Origin: Rostratula benghalensis
Taxonomy: Eukaryota > Chordata > Aves > Charadriiformes > Rostratulidae
DNA length: 64,000 bases
Direction: 5' to 3'
Assembly (NCBI GenBank): GCA_013399305.1
Contig: VXAI01000015.1
Span: forward strand, 1,497,965 to 1,561,964
Positions within the stretch are counted from its first letter, which is position 1, and every line of letters starts with the position of its first letter. A program made the translations under genes and the position numbers. Positions 36,501-49,739 of the stretch are shown here, one piece after another. Under the pieces are notes generated by a model, which saw nothing but the letters and a program-made list of their open reading frames with translations, was not told the origin of the DNA and did no database searches.

Positions 36501-39500
36501 CAGGTTTGCTTGCCTTTGGTTAGCAAAAAATCAGGACATGAATTAATACTTTTTCTGACAGTTTGCAAAGTACCCAGAGAGATTGTATAGTGGCTGGTAA
36601 TTACTCTGGCTTCCTAAGCTAGCAGAGCCCCTGCATGCTATATTAATCTTCTGATTGTGCAATGAAACAGGGGAAGGTGTTAGGCTGTGGAGGCTGCAAT
36701 GTGTGAAGCTTGAAAAAAATCTCAGTCAATAGATCATCATAACCAGCTGCTGCCTTTTGATCAGGAGAAACACAGGACTTAACTGACTCAATAGCAGGAA
36801 ATACATGTTCTGATTAGGTACCAGGTAATGTTATTTCTTCAACAGATTTCGGTAGAAGTTTATGGTTTACACTGCATAGTACTGAAGGACTAGCTCAAGG
36901 GGAGAGATGGGACACCTGTATTTTCAGACAGCATGTCCTGGGGGCTAGCACTCCATAGGGTATGTTTAAAAAGGAGCTGTTTTGAAAGTGTGTCTTCATT
37001 CTGGTTTTCTGCAGAAGAGCACAGGAGGGCGTATTAGCAGGAAGAGTTTGGTTTAGGACTGCTTATCAGCTTTCTAATGTTTCAGACCATTGAGGAAATC
37101 AAATGTATGCTTTATGATTTAGCACAATGGAAGTTGTATATTCATTTTATAATACACAATGTAATAGAGGAATGGGAGGTTTTATCTACAGGGAATGCTA
37201 TACTTAAAGTAAGGGCTTTTAGTAAAATTTAGGACTTTGAAGTAGACCTGTGGATATTTTTTAAATCTGCAAATCTAACATTCAATTTGCCTATGCAGAT
37301 TACTTGCTGGCCAGGGTTTTTTTAGCTAACACATTCAAGATGGTTAGTTGGCATTGTTTAGTTTTAACTGCCTGGATGGCTGAAAAGTCGAGAGCTTTAT
37401 TACACCTCTGATACTGGGACTGGTCTCAATGCTACCAGAGGCGTGTCAGTTTTTCTGCTGTTGAAGTTGCTAGTAAAAGTCTTGGAGCGTGTTTTGGCCT
37501 ACTCGAAAGCATTTGAAAATCTCATCCAAGAAACAGAATAGTGCAATCTGTTATTTTTGTGGGATGGTGGGTAGATTTACAATACAGTTCAACAAAATAA
37601 GATCTTGCATAGGCTTCTGAGTCTCTGTAGCAATTATGCTTCCTTGAGAGCTCAGTTATTAGGTTGTCATTTTGTAAACCATCTCAACCTATTCCTCAAA
37701 TGGAAATGATCAGTTTAGATTTGGGAGAAGCTGGTCAAATGGTAAATGACTGTTACTCACAGCCAAGGTGTTCAGACCAAAGGCTCTGACTTTGTTGTTT
37801 GGCTGCAGAGAGACAGACCCAGGTAAGAGATCCCAGGTTCTGCAGAACTGAATGGCTCATACAATTGGAGTCATAACCCCCAAATTATTGCTTAGTTAGC
37901 TAGATTTATATTTAAATAGATATTTAAATTTTGAAAGCAAATCAGAGTGAATTTTAGGCCATTTTCCCGTGATGTTTATTAGGTTGTCCGGGCAAGTTTC
38001 TGGAGAATATTGTATGTGCATTTGGATGAAGATGACAAATGCAAAACTTTGTTTTCTTTCTTTCTCCCCCTCTCTCCCTACTCACTGGACTTGAAATCTG
38101 GAAAGGGGCTAAATAAATCCTCTTTAACATATCGGATGCCCTGAAACTTAGTCTCAAATGCGGTGCTTCAGTCTTATGGAGTACTCAGCATTCATCACTT
38201 TCTCCAGAGAGGATCTAGATCTCTGTACTTCATTTCTGTAAGACTGTAAATCTGTTTGTAAAGGCCACAAAATACCCAGTGGGATTTCTTTGACACTAAA
38301 TATCGATCATAGGCATAATTGAATATTCTACTTTTGTAGTTTATACCTGAACCAATATAGAGCAGACAGCCTTAATTTAGCATCCAAGTATTGAAAATTT
38401 GGCCTACATTTTGAAACTGCAGTCCTTATTTCCCTAATCACAAAGTAGTTAAAGAACATGCACTTTAAGCTGTGATCAGATGCAGTCTGCCTAGCTTCTG
38501 CTTACCCCAGCTGTTTTCTTTCAGGGACAGCGTGGTGAGGACAATGGTGGACCTAATTTCTCACTCCCAAGAAATAATGCCTGCAAAGTACGAAACTTTC
38601 AGCTTTGTGTGATCTGTACCAAGTCTTTTCCCATAAGAGCAATGTCTAAATGTAAAGGTAAAAATTGGAAATTTAGTGTGTCTTTAGCAGCCAAGTTTCT
38701 TAAAATAATAATTCCTTTGCTTACTAGCTGAAAGCTAAAGTTTGTAGTTCTATTAATAAAGTAGTTTATATTCAACATAAAATTAGCTGTTAAAAAGCAC
38801 ATCACTTCTGAAGGAAATGCTTCTGGTAATTCACTGTTAATATTCTGAAACATTCTTCTGCTTTTACCCCTCTTAAAGCACAGGAGTGAAAAGTCTGGAA
38901 AGGGAGGCAGCATAAGTCAGGTGGACAGAATTTACCAGATACTGGAAATTGAGGCAAACATGAGAGGTAAACACTTGAAAGTGCTTCAGGTGATTTACGT
39001 GGGTCCAGTAGGTGCTAGCAAATTGTCTACTAAGCACAGGTAAGTAGTAATAACAGCTCCTACTTACAGCCACCTGGGTTTGGGGTGATTTTCTTCCCTT
39101 CCTTCCTCTAGTACAGGAGAAAAACCCAACCTCTTTTTGATGAAAATATAGAAAATATGAAGCACTATTAGTCTGGTCTTCCAGGAGGTGATTTACTCAT
39201 GAGGGAAAAAAAAAAAACAAACCCCAAACAAAACACCAACCCAGAACTGTCTGGACAGAAGATTACGCAGATCCAGTGTTCAGTTTGATTTGTAAAGAAA
39301 AGCAGTCTCTTGTGGAGAGTTTTGGAAGACATTCTGCCTTGCGTGGTCTTTTACAAGAATTAAGATGCATTTGAAATACAAATAATTCTCTCTTCAAAGT
39401 ATCTTTTCAACTATTGATAAAAGTCAGACCTGCCAGGATGGATTAGCTTTATCTACGATGAGGTTCACTCTTCAGCTTAAATACTGCTATTTCTCTCCTC

Positions 39501-41263
39501 TGGATTTCCTGGGCTTCAAACTGATCTCAGAAGTAGGAGGATTCAATATATGTGGCTGGCGATTTATTTTATCTCTTCTTCAGAGCAAAGCAGTGCCCTG
39601 CAGATGTAAATGGATAGGAAATGCATGGTGAATTGATTGTAATAGGGATGCTTTTCTGCTCTTTAATCTTTCCTTTTTGCCTGTGCAATGCAACCAGGCA
39701 CGTGAGCAGTTCGTAGCATGTAACTTCTTAGTTTCCATGGGGCAGCCAAGTAAATAGTGCTTAAATCTACCCGTGATATGTGTCCCCACTGAAATTCTTA
39801 GTGCCAAGCCTTTATTTTAGTGTCAAGCTACAGTTTCAGTCTCCTAGAACTAAGCATTTTGCCTCCTAAAGTGCAGGTTGTATATATATAATCTGTTGAG
39901 TTATATTTGAATTAATGACTCCTGTTTGTCTTATATTGGCTATATAAGTTGACCAAAAAGGCTAAAAGAATCTGTCCAAAGTCTTTAGGGAGCTTGCTTA
40001 ATGTCTTGTATAAATATTGACTTACAGAAAGGCTTGTCTTCTGTGTTGAAGGATGACTATAACATAACAAATAAACAGATTTCTAGATTTGTGATCCAGT
40101 GTCTGGCTAAAAGAATGTAAGATTCCCATTGAGTTTGGCTTGCTGCATCACAGAGTCTGTGGATGGTTTACAGGAGAGAGTCTGTAATGTGTGAGTGTAT
40201 GCTCGGTGCAGTTGGATATTGAGAGAGTAAACCAGTGCAAGAATGCGTAAGAAATATCAGTAGCTCATGAAAATTTAAAAATGGACCAAACTTTTAGGGG
40301 TCTGAGTTTTATAATGTCCCGCTTTAAATATAAGCATTATTTATCCTGTGCTTTACAAGAGGTAAAATATGCTAATCAATACATAGTCCTTACCCTGTAG
40401 AATTGTCCAATGCTCAGTGGATATAAAGCAGCAGAGAACTATGATATAATATGTGGAATAGGTGGGTTTTGAAGATAATCAAAGCACTGTAGATACGATG
40501 AAAGAAATCCATCTGCATAAGAAGCAATGCAATGAAAGCAGTGTGCACCACAAGGTGTTGATGGTCAGAATCTGCCCCTCCCTGAAAACACTAGTTTAGA
40601 GGTTCCAAGGTAGTGGTGATGCTGACACAGTAGCTACCAATATTTCCAGGTTGAAGATACAAAAGGAACGGAAGAAAGAAACCCCTTATTTGAAGGAAGA
40701 TGGGAAGTGGCTTAATAAACAGTAGAGCTGCCAAAAGAGGATTCGTGATTGTCTCCTGCATGCTTGACTGCAGGTAAAAGGCAGCTCTGACATTGTTTCA
40801 GAGAACAGTAAGATCTTTGTATATTTTTAGCTGCTATAAATGGTCTTGAGGTGTAGTAGAACTGAAGGGGAAGGAGCTGAAATGAAGGGATGTTGCAGAC
40901 ACTTTTGAGCCATATGTAGATGGTTAAGACTGTGGGAATGACACTTAGAGAGGCTGTAAGGAATGCATGTTTTTCAGTGACTTTGGGTGCTTTAAAACCT
41001 ATGTGGGAAAGAAGTGGCTGTGTAGATCTGTTGTAATTGTTTAAGTAGAAGCTGGATGTTTGCAATTATTAGTATCCCTCAATTGCACTCTTCTCAGAGC
41101 CCTGAAAACCATGTACCTTGGATCACATGTCATTCTGGGAGTTGGGAGCATCAGAAAATGATTGGAAAAGAGTTTTGTCTGTGAGCCTGGGCAGAAGGAG
41201 AAGGGGGGACTTCTGTTAGTCCCTCTCAATGTGATACAGATGCACTTCTGAAATGGATCCCAT

Positions 41264-41285
41264 CCCTGGGCTGAGTGGCCCAGGG
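41264..41285. repeat. GC-rich perfect hairpin, 8-bp arms, 6-nt loop
   Basis: CCCTGGGC and GCCCAGGG flank TGAGTG. It has seven G-C pairs out of eight, so it would be stable in RNA or cruciform DNA. No U-run follows and this is not a bacterial context, so it is not a terminator. Confidence 0.8.
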
Positions 41286-42689
41286 CTGTGCATACAGTGC
41301 TTCTCCATTTGGGATTCTGCGAACAGCGCTCTTCTTAAAGCTGAAGGCACATGAGTGAGTGTTGCTCCAGATGGGAACTGACAAGTTTGAAAACATGTCA
41401 ATGTGTGTATATTTTTAATTTCAAAGGCGTCACACTAGCGTTAGAGTTGCTTTAATTCTGGAAGCTGCTCTGTAGAACTAGACAATTCCTGAATATCTCT
41501 ATCGTACCACAAGCACGTTGACAAAAACACAAGCCCCTTTTGCCACTTAATTTGCAATCAAGGTAAAGTATTCTTATTCACATCTTTTGGACTGATCAAC
41601 TACTTAATGAGGATGTTGTTCTTTGGACTAATTCTGACATTACATATAGCCGTTGCAGAACAGTGAGGAGGAAGAATATGTTGTGGATGGCTGTATAATA
41701 CTGGGTTTTGAAGTTCAGTCTGTAGAGTTGAGTGAAATGGAAACTGAAGATTATTCTAAATGGATTCTAAGGATAGGGATGCTGCTAGGAGACTGGGCCT
41801 GTATTCTCTGTACAACAGCCAATGTGTGTTCTGAAGTATGTTTGGTGGTGTTCCTTGAGATGTAGATTTAGAGATAGGGATAGGAACGACTCTTAATGCA
41901 AAGTTTCATCACATGGTGATTATTCTATTTCCTAGTTGATCCTACAAAAATGGCATTGTCCTCCAAGGCCACTGTTTGTCAGAAGGGACGCTTGAAGGGG
42001 ATGGAGGGGGTGCCTCCACTTTTGGTAATGGGAATCAATGCATGGAACTATTTACAGCTGCTTCTCACTTCCCCTATACAAAACTGGTATGATGAACAGC
42101 TTTTACATCAGGTGTGCCTTCTCTTTTGGCAGGAAGGTGATGAAAGTCAACACTGAGTGCTCAGTGTCTGGGTATTTGAGACCTCTGAGAATCCTTTAAG
42201 AATGCCAAGATGTAGATTGCGGTGAGGTATCTAAACAAATATCTGGGTTCAAACTTCCCTCTGTACGTACACCCAGCTTCCTGAGCTGTAAGCTAAAGTA
42301 CAGTGTGAGAGCCTGGTACCTTACGACGTTATTTCACAAAGATGCACGTTCAGGAGAAAATTGAAAAGGTGGAAATATTTGGTATTGTTAAACAATACCC
42401 TAGTTCATGGCAGAAAACGAGCTTTATTTTTTTTTTAAATGGCATTTCTAGACAAGTGGTTGCCACTCCTTCACCACAGGGTTCACTAAGAATGATTTTT
42501 ATTTCTTTGATACAGCTTTTCAGTGTGTTTGTGTTATTGCTTATGGGCCGTAAGCCTTAGAATGACAACCTGGGATAGTAACTGTGCAGTACAAAATGTT
42601 TCTAGGCTTAATCAGTGACTTCATTGATTGCTTTCATCTCAGTGAAAAGAATGGAAATAGCATCTGGTGAAGTGATAAACCGAGGTCCT

Positions 42690-42860
42690 GCAGCAGCCAG
42701 CAGTTTGTGAGCTTGCACAGTTTCCTTCAGGAGGAGGGCAGTTTCCGGAGTGCGCTGTGCGTTGTTTCAGGTGTGTGGGGAGCAGCTGAGGCGCTAGGGT
42801 AGGGCCCTCCAACAACTGACGCTGGAGGGCTTTGCCTTGTCTGCTGCCATCTTTTTATTG
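42690..42860. other. GC-rich, CpG-bearing intronic patch
   Basis: This roughly 170-bp patch is richer in GC than its surroundings and carries several CpGs (for example near 42749-42765 and 42790). It includes the hairpin at 42804-42830. Such islands inside long introns are sometimes enhancers or decayed GC-rich insertions. No family or motif set decides between these. Confidence 0.3.
42804..42830. repeat. GC-rich perfect hairpin, 8-bp arms, 11-nt loop
   Basis: GCCCTCCA and TGGAGGGC are exact reverse complements around ACAACTGACGC. The stem is too short for a canonical microRNA precursor. Confidence 0.8.
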
Positions 42861-44514
42861 CCTTCCTGCCTGGGAACAATGAGCTTTTAGTTCTGACACT
42901 TAGTGAGATGCAATAGAATGATGAAGAAGCCTAATTAGTAACATGCAAAGCAGACTATATAATTGCATAAGAAGTAGAAACTACAGATGTGAATACCCGA
43001 GTGCTCTGTGTGGTATTATTTTAGAAAGCCTGGGTTTGGTTTACATTTTTTTTCGTATGCTTTACATATAGTGTGAATAACCTCAAGAAACCTGAAAAAT
43101 GTTTCTCAAGCAAGTTTTAGTCATCTGGCTCTGCAGAAGAGATTGAAACAAAGTTCACCTTCAAAGAAGAACAAAAATGGTATTATATTAGCTTGGGTTT
43201 GAAATAGCTCAGTAGTTTACGGCAAGCTGCATTCAGTTAGATACTGTTTGATTAGGACTAGCTTGCCAGAGGTATAACAGTGAAAAACATTAAATATTAT
43301 GGTTAGAGCTTGGATGCTGTTTTAATGATTCAGATGTAAGTATTTCCCAACTTCCCAGATATCTGTGAATGTTAAGCTCCTGGTTGTTGCGTTTTAAAAG
43401 ACGTTTATATTGGGTAACTTCTTATCTGTCTTGACTATTTTTGGTATTCAAACCAACGATGCCCAGATTGAATCTGAATACTATATAAGGCTATTTACTC
43501 TTTTTAGACTGCTTCCCAAGGAAATGCCAAGCTTCTGCAATTGCCCTGTCAGCTGAATAGCTGCTGAATTCATTGGTCAGCTTTAACTACGTTTGAAAAG
43601 AGAGCTAGAAGCCTGGAAAAGCATTGCTTTCTGAAATAGAAGGGTGGCACAAATTATTGTCTATGCTCATGAGAAAGCAGCATGCGAGCAGCATTCAGCT
43701 GTTGCACATCACTTGACAGCAGTGAATTGGCCGGCACGGACCAGGGGCCAGTCTGCATCTGCAGAGCTCCTGAATTCTTGTGGCATATGCTGTCTTCCAG
43801 CTGCTGCAATTATTGTAGGGATGTTTGGGGTTATTGGAAGGAAGGGGTGTGAATTGGTGAGAGGGTAGAGGATGCAAATAGGAAATTAGGCTTATTCGCT
43901 TCTGTGGCTGTGAAATAATCTATGGGTTTGGTTTTGTTTTCCTTATTACCTGATTAAATAATTAAGTTTTGTTCTGTAAATAATTCAGTTCTTGTTCAAA
44001 CTCACATACAGTGTGATTTTGAAATGAGGTTGCTAACAGAACCCACTTATTTTTCCCTTCTCGTGCATGTGGAAGGATTTTTCTTTTTTTCATCTACACA
44101 TACTTTTTGAGTCAGAAGTTGTCTCGCACTTCTTCAACAACAGCTTTTAGGAAACTTGCTTCTATCCACCCATGAACAGGCTAATCTCTACAAGCATGAT
44201 TGATTATTAGTTCATTAGCAGTATCTTTTTGTAGTTCATACAGCATATTTTCTCTTTAATGTGTGGCATTTACTTAAATTTTCTCTTTATATATGCATAA
44301 TATACACGCAGACGTCTAAAACAATGTATGGGAAGAGCTCTGAGAAATACCTGAGAATGTCAAAAGGGACTAAATGACAGAGAAGAGACTACCTCAAACC
44401 TGAAACAAATTTCCTCTGAAATATAGCTATGATACTTGGGTTGTTTTTCTTTGAGGCTCATCTGACTGCTTGAAGTCAAAGAAAATGAAATGTTGTGGGA
44501 TTTGATATTATTGC

Positions 44515-44645
44515 AGGGAAGGAACTTCACGGGTCATCAAATCCAGCCTTATGAGGAAAGCACATTCAACCCAAAACCAGACTTGATAGATGTACCTGCC
44601 CTTCAACTTGTGTCTTGATCTGCTTCAAATTTCTGATAGTTCAGA
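44515..44645 (-). mobile_element. Old CR1/L3-like LINE remnant
   Basis: The + strand reads GGAAGGAACTTCACGGGTCA, TCAAATCCAGCC and later CTTGATAGATGTACCTGCC..CTTCAAATTTCTGATAGTTC. This follows the order of amniote CR1/L3 elements in reverse orientation ('ggaaggaacctcgagaggtcatctagtccagcc ... gacagatgtttgtctaacctg ... aaatctccagtgatgg'). It is strongly diverged, implying an ancient insertion. The ends are approximate. Confidence 0.5.
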
Positions 44646-45647
44646 TGTCTTGCTCTGAATGTGAATGGAAGATTTCATTGTTCTAATTCTAATTCATTGT
44701 TCAAAATTCTAATCTTGCTAGTTCTGGCAGCCCTGAGCTTTACCATCACTGATGCAAGAACAGATAAGATGTGATGGACGAGTATTTCTTATGTTTTTTT
44801 TTTTCCTAAGCATCTGCGGTTGGCCACTGTCAGAGACAGGAGGCTGAGCATGCTGAATTTATGCTATGATACGGTACAAGTGTTATTTTTTAAAGAATTT
44901 TGAAAATCCTCTCCTTTAGAAGCAGAGGAGATGAAGAAGGTTAGTCCTGCATGACTGGACTGCTTGAATATGTCCTATGTGGGCCTAGGAGGATTACAAT
45001 TCCTTAGCAAAGCATTCATATTGCCTCCCTTTGCCAAAGGACTGATGGTTGCACGTTGCTCTTGTCTGCCATACACTACTTACCCTTATACTTGTTCAGG
45101 CAAGCAGCTTCAGTAAATGTTTTCTTCCTCTTACCTTACTCATGTATCACAGAATATCTATAGAAACAAGAGGCTAATCAATTACACTCGTATTTTGAAT
45201 GAGAACTGGAAACTGTGCAGGAAAAACAGATTAGAGATTCATAACATGCCACCTTTAAAACAAAATGTTTCTTCTTATCTTTGTCTGCAAAACAATCCCT
45301 GTCTTAGCCAGAGGTTCTGCTTTTTATTTGAAAGACATGACTGGATGTGAGGAAGGCTGGATCAGGACTGTATACTAAGTCTTGGACTGTAAACAATGAA
45401 ATCTACCATCTGTCTAATATCTAGGTTTCTAAGGGGGATTCTAGATTTCACTTGTGCAAATGTGCCTATTTTGAATGTCTGAAATTGTAAATAAAGAAGT
45501 CAGACTTGGTGCTATGAATAATAATGGTTTACCAGTAAATTGTTTCTGAGTTTGCTGGTTTATTGGTTTGCTGCCCTAATCTGAATTTCTAAAGATTCCT
45601 GACTTTAACCTCTGTGAATTTAGCAACCTTGAGCCTTAAACTTTTCT

Positions 45648-45745
45648 ATTACTCCATCAGGGATCATATTGTATGGGCCTTGCACAAGGAATATATGATG
45701 ATGTCTGATATTGACAGGTCTCGAAAGCTCCTGAATAGAATAAAT
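45648..45745. repeat. Possible ancient amniote repeat
   Basis: The order CTCCATCAGGGATCATATTG, GGGCCTTGCACAAGGAATAT, GACAGGTCTCGAAAGCTCCT and GAATAGAATAAATG resembles a repeat abundant in reptiles that reads 'cagggatcagggccccattgtgctaggcgctgtacaaac..gagacagtccctgccccaaagagcttacaatctaaata'. The similarity is partial and recalled, so the call is tentative. Confidence 0.3.
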
Positions 45746-46449
45746 GTCTTTGCCTTTCTTAGAGATGACCCTTTTGCCCTTTTTAGAGTTTGGATCTAAT
45801 CTAAGAAAAGTCTGGGAATTAGCGCATCTGCAAACAAAACCTGTCTACTTGCATTGGCTCCAGAATTTGAATTGGAACTTGGAAATAATGAAAATTTGAG
45901 GCCAAGTAGTCTGAACATAAAAGTTACCTTGCTGTGTTTTTTGAAGGACTGAAGTAGTTCTACTGTTTTTCTTTTGTGTGGCTTTTGCTCCCCTTCCTGT
46001 TTCATTCATACTTCTTTCAGTACCTAATTGTAGGCATACAATGAATAGAACAAAATCATAGTTGAGAAGCTACGGTAAAGGAAGCTTTCCAAATGCATGT
46101 AAAATTTGGAAAACACGTAGCTATTTAACTTATGTTAAAATGTTTGGTGTGATAAATGACTACCAAAATAGCCTTTTACCCTTTTTCATATACTGTTCAG
46201 GGGAGACTGTAATATTGATTCAGTGATTCTCAAGTACTAATTTTGGCAAAATGACAATATTAATTTAATTAATGTTTCTCCTGTCTGTCTCATTATCCTA
46301 GCCTGCATTGACTTTCTTTTTTCTTTCCACTCTCAACGTAACTCTCCTCCTTAATGTTTACCTCATCTCCATACTCTTAGTAGAATGAAAGAGGCCTGCC
46401 TGCCTGTAAGTATAGCTGAAAGTATTTGTAGTATCAGGCTTAGATGCAA

Positions 46450-46800
46450 AAAATGTTACAGCTGGAAGGAACCAGTAATTTTCTTGTTTCACCATCTGTA
46501 ACCCATGGAATTACCCTTACCCTTGGAAGAAACTCAGTATCTGGTTCATTAAACTACAGTTTTCTGCAAAGCTTGTAGTTTTGATCTAATGACACCAAGT
46601 GAAGGATTTGCTGTCTCACTTCAGTTTTGTTCCAGTAACTAGTTGGCCTCACCACTAAATTTTCATCATATTTCCAATTTGTCTTCCTTGAACTGTGCAA
46701 TGGCTTCTGGAATTGAGCCCCATTGTGCCTTCCCTACTACGTAGAGTCCTTTAGGATCTCTGTAGGGATTACTTTTTGGTGTTTATAATTGTCTCTTCTC
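46450..46800 (-). mobile_element. Ancient CR1/L3-like LINE remnant
   Basis: Read on +, the block begins GTTACAGCTGGAAGGAACCA and continues through TTTGTTCCAGTAACTAGTTG, CCTCACCACTAAATTTTCAT, CATATTTCCAATTTGTCTTC, AATGGCTTCTGGAATTGAGC and AGAGTCCTTTAGGATCTCTG. The same phrases in the same order are known from reverse-strand L3/CR1 copies in amniotes ('ttaattaccctcactgttaaaaattt..cttatttccaatttgaatttgtctagcttc..ccattggatcttgtt..agagtcctttagtat'). The length and collinearity make this the best-supported ancient remnant in the window. Confidence 0.6.
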
Positions 46801-49683
46801 AACAGAGAGAGTGCTTAAGATCTCTTACAGATACATTTTTTTTTTTTCCTCAACCCTCAAATTCTTTTCCTGGTGACTTCTTTCCTCCCACCTTCAATTT
46901 TCCATTACAAATTAAAAAATTTGGATAGCCAGGTTTGACTTTAATACAGTAGTGGTGCCACTTGCTCGCTTCCTGCTCCCTTTTTTTCAGATGGCTGAAG
47001 GCTGCATTAGTCATTTATTCATTGTGTGGTGGCAGTGACAAAGCAAGCTACTCTTGGGTGATTGATCTGCCAGGCTGCTGAAGTTCTTCAAGACTTGTCC
47101 TCTATTCTGTAGCTATTGCCTGTGCTTGGTCTTAGAGGTGTAGCTCTGCCCCTGGCTTCACCTGCTTTAACTGATGTCAACTGAATGTATGCACACATTT
47201 GATCATCTTTGTCTTTATGTTTTTTAATATCATTCTGCCAGTCTACATGTTAGCAGAACATTTTTTTTCAAGGACTTTATTATATCTAGATTTCAGCATT
47301 TTTATGGATCTGGATGAGCATCTGGCTAGCTCTGATTAATGCAAAACCAAACTAAAGCAATTTCATTCCCCAGTGACTTTATGCTGTCAACTGCTTTGAG
47401 ATTTGTCAGTTGGCCAAGGCTTAATTCGTTTAGCATGTGCTTTATTGACACATGAGCCAAATTTGCAGTCAGAATATCATGTGGTAGAAGTCTAACGTCT
47501 TGAAAATCTTAACTGCTCAACTAACTCTACCACCCAAATCAGTGATTTCAAATTCTGAAATAAGGTTTGGTTGAGTATCAGTATCATAAAGCTCTTGAGA
47601 TTGCCATTAGTTGCATTCCTGTCTTTTAATAGCAACTTATGCAAATTTTTTGGTTTCAGTCTGGCATTGATCTTGGACAAACAAGGCTACAGTCGCCAGG
47701 GCTGTTCTGCTTTAAGTGTTAGCATAAGGGGAGCAGTCATTTCTTCTGGGTACTGTAGAGAATTGCATCCAGTTTATCCTGCACTGTGAGATTTACATTT
47801 TACAATGAACTCATTACAGGCTGAGTATCTGTTGATACTGTTAAAAACTCTAAACAGAATGGAAAATGTGGAGATGATACCATATGTGTTGCGTGAGGAA
47901 AGTGTTTCAAATAGATCGCAGGCTGCTGGCTTCTATCAAGACATGAGTGACTCTCGTAATGCGCTTCTGTCTTCCAAGTGCCGGTCAGAGGTCAGCATCT
48001 CTGGTAAAAACAGTGTTTGTACTTGATGTCATTGTTTATGCTTTGATTCACAAGTCTGGCTTCTTCCTGTGTTTTCTTCAGTGGAAAGAGATGTTAATAA
48101 ATGTTTCCAGATAGGAATCCTCATTGCAGCTTAGCTGAAGTTAACATGCATTACTTAAATCTTTTTAACTCCTTGACAAGTGGCCTGGCCTCCTAGGCAA
48201 AAATTAAACTGCTGCTACTGCAGATTTTCATCTTGATCTCTTCCTTTAGACTCTCAAGTTTAGCAGCTGTTGCATCAACTTCCCAGGACCCCCTGTCTTG
48301 GGAAGGAGACTTCTCTTGCTAACATCAGACACTTTGTGGTTTGGGAGGAGAAGCAGAATTAATTAGATGAGATGGCTTTTTCTGCTTGGAAGATGATACT
48401 GAAGAGGCTCCAGAATATTCAAGGCCTTGCCTCTGCAAATTTATGTCACTAAATTGTAATTTCAAAAGAAGGATCTGTTACACTGAGGGAAGATCTGCAT
48501 AGAGTTTAAAATCAGGTCTGTTTTAGTTTTGCATACATCCATCCTTACTAATCTTTATCTGTCTCTACTGATCTTACTAGCCTTCAGCAGAATTGGAAAA
48601 GGTGGTGCAAGCTCATATCAAAAATCACTTCCTGAAGCCAGCTGGTGTGCACTCAACAGCCTTTCCACGCTTCTGATGGAGCTTCTGATAACTTGCATTA
48701 CCCATTACTGATGTCTTTATCAAAGTAGCCATGCTATAAGGGTGAGGAAGAGCCATCTGCTCACAGCAGAATTAATCCAATTGATGGCCCATGAGCATGC
48801 CACTTCACGTGAAGAGGACTCTTCTGCCAGGATGCCCAAACTTTTATTTTCTACACTAGCAACAAAAGAAACAGGGTGCTTTCACCTGCAGCCCGTACTG
48901 CTAGAAAAGGAGGATGGACCTAAATCCATAGTGTGCTCAATATTATATCAAAATTGAAGCATGGATTAAATCGCCTTTTGCTTAAGGAGTGTAATAAATA
49001 TTTATATTGGGGAAATGGGAATGTCAGCAGAACAGATAAATACAAAAAATAGTTTGAGATTTCTTTTTATTCCTTTTAGCTCCTTTGAGGTTTTGCTTTA
49101 GGATTTCATTATTAGCAATGAAATAGCAAACTTGCTCAAGGGCAGAATTGTGCTCTGAGAATCATAAATGTGGTTATAAAAACAATTTTTTTTCCTCCAT
49201 GGTATGCCAGATAGCTTAAATTTTAACCCTGTAAAGCAGGATCCCTGAATTGGGCCACATGAATTTTTGCTGATAAGGTTTTGAATTAATCCTATTTTGT
49301 ACAGACCTGTGCTTGGAGAAGCTTAAGGAAATTCATCACAGTTGCAGATTGTTTTCCAAGTAATATCCTCACGGACTATGAAGCCTATCCTTTTATGATA
49401 AATGCAAAAAGGTTTTGCTTAACTTCATTCTTGAGCCACTCCATCTCTAATCTCCGTTGCTCAGTTTTTAAGTAGGCTTTGGCAGTCTGGCTGAACTACA
49501 GTAGTGCTGACATTGAAATCACGCAGCACAGTGTGGGGGCAGGGATGTTAGAGGAGGTTCACTGTAGACACAGCTTGGATTTTTCCTCCCCTTCGATAGA
49601 GCTGAAACTCTTACTTCCTGCACAGACAAGCAGTCAGTGTGATTTTTGAATATTTGGGTGGAGGATAATACACAGCAAAGTAA

Positions 49684-49739
49684 TTCAACTGTAATCCCTG
49701 GGATAACAGTTCAACTGATATCCCTGGGATGGGATAACA
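49684..49739. repeat. Imperfect tandem duplication of about 26-30 bp
   Basis: TTCAACTGTAATCCCTGGGA.. is followed directly by TTCAACTGATATCCCTGGGA... The second copy carries an extra TGGGA before ATAACA. This is a recent-looking local duplication followed by slippage. Confidence 0.85.

Larger units (their letters stand above)
31391..44510. other. Intronic sequence without recognised genes
   Basis: Long AT-leaning stretch. Named contents are an 11-bp direct repeat (32050-32070), a CA/TA-rich patch (33527-33577), a G-run (about 35026-35033), two GC-rich hairpins (41264-41285 and 42804-42830) and a CpG-bearing patch around 42690-42860. A weak MIR-like phrase (CTGGGTTCAAACTTCCC) is at about 42243. 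No coding exon or gene was seen. Confidence 0.55.

Noticed and set aside
37795..37825. 14-nt candidate micro-exon between GGCTGCAG and GTAAGAG
   Set aside because: Too short and breaks phase; no partner exon is nearby. Typical chance splice-site pair.
42804..42830. microRNA precursor at the GC-rich hairpin
   Set aside because: The stem is only 8 bp and pairing does not extend outward; a precursor needs a stem of about 30 bp.
47148..47165. CTGCCCCTGGCTTC as the CPWLT start of exon 2
   Set aside because: The following codons do not encode the expected membrane segment and no acceptor precedes it at the right place.
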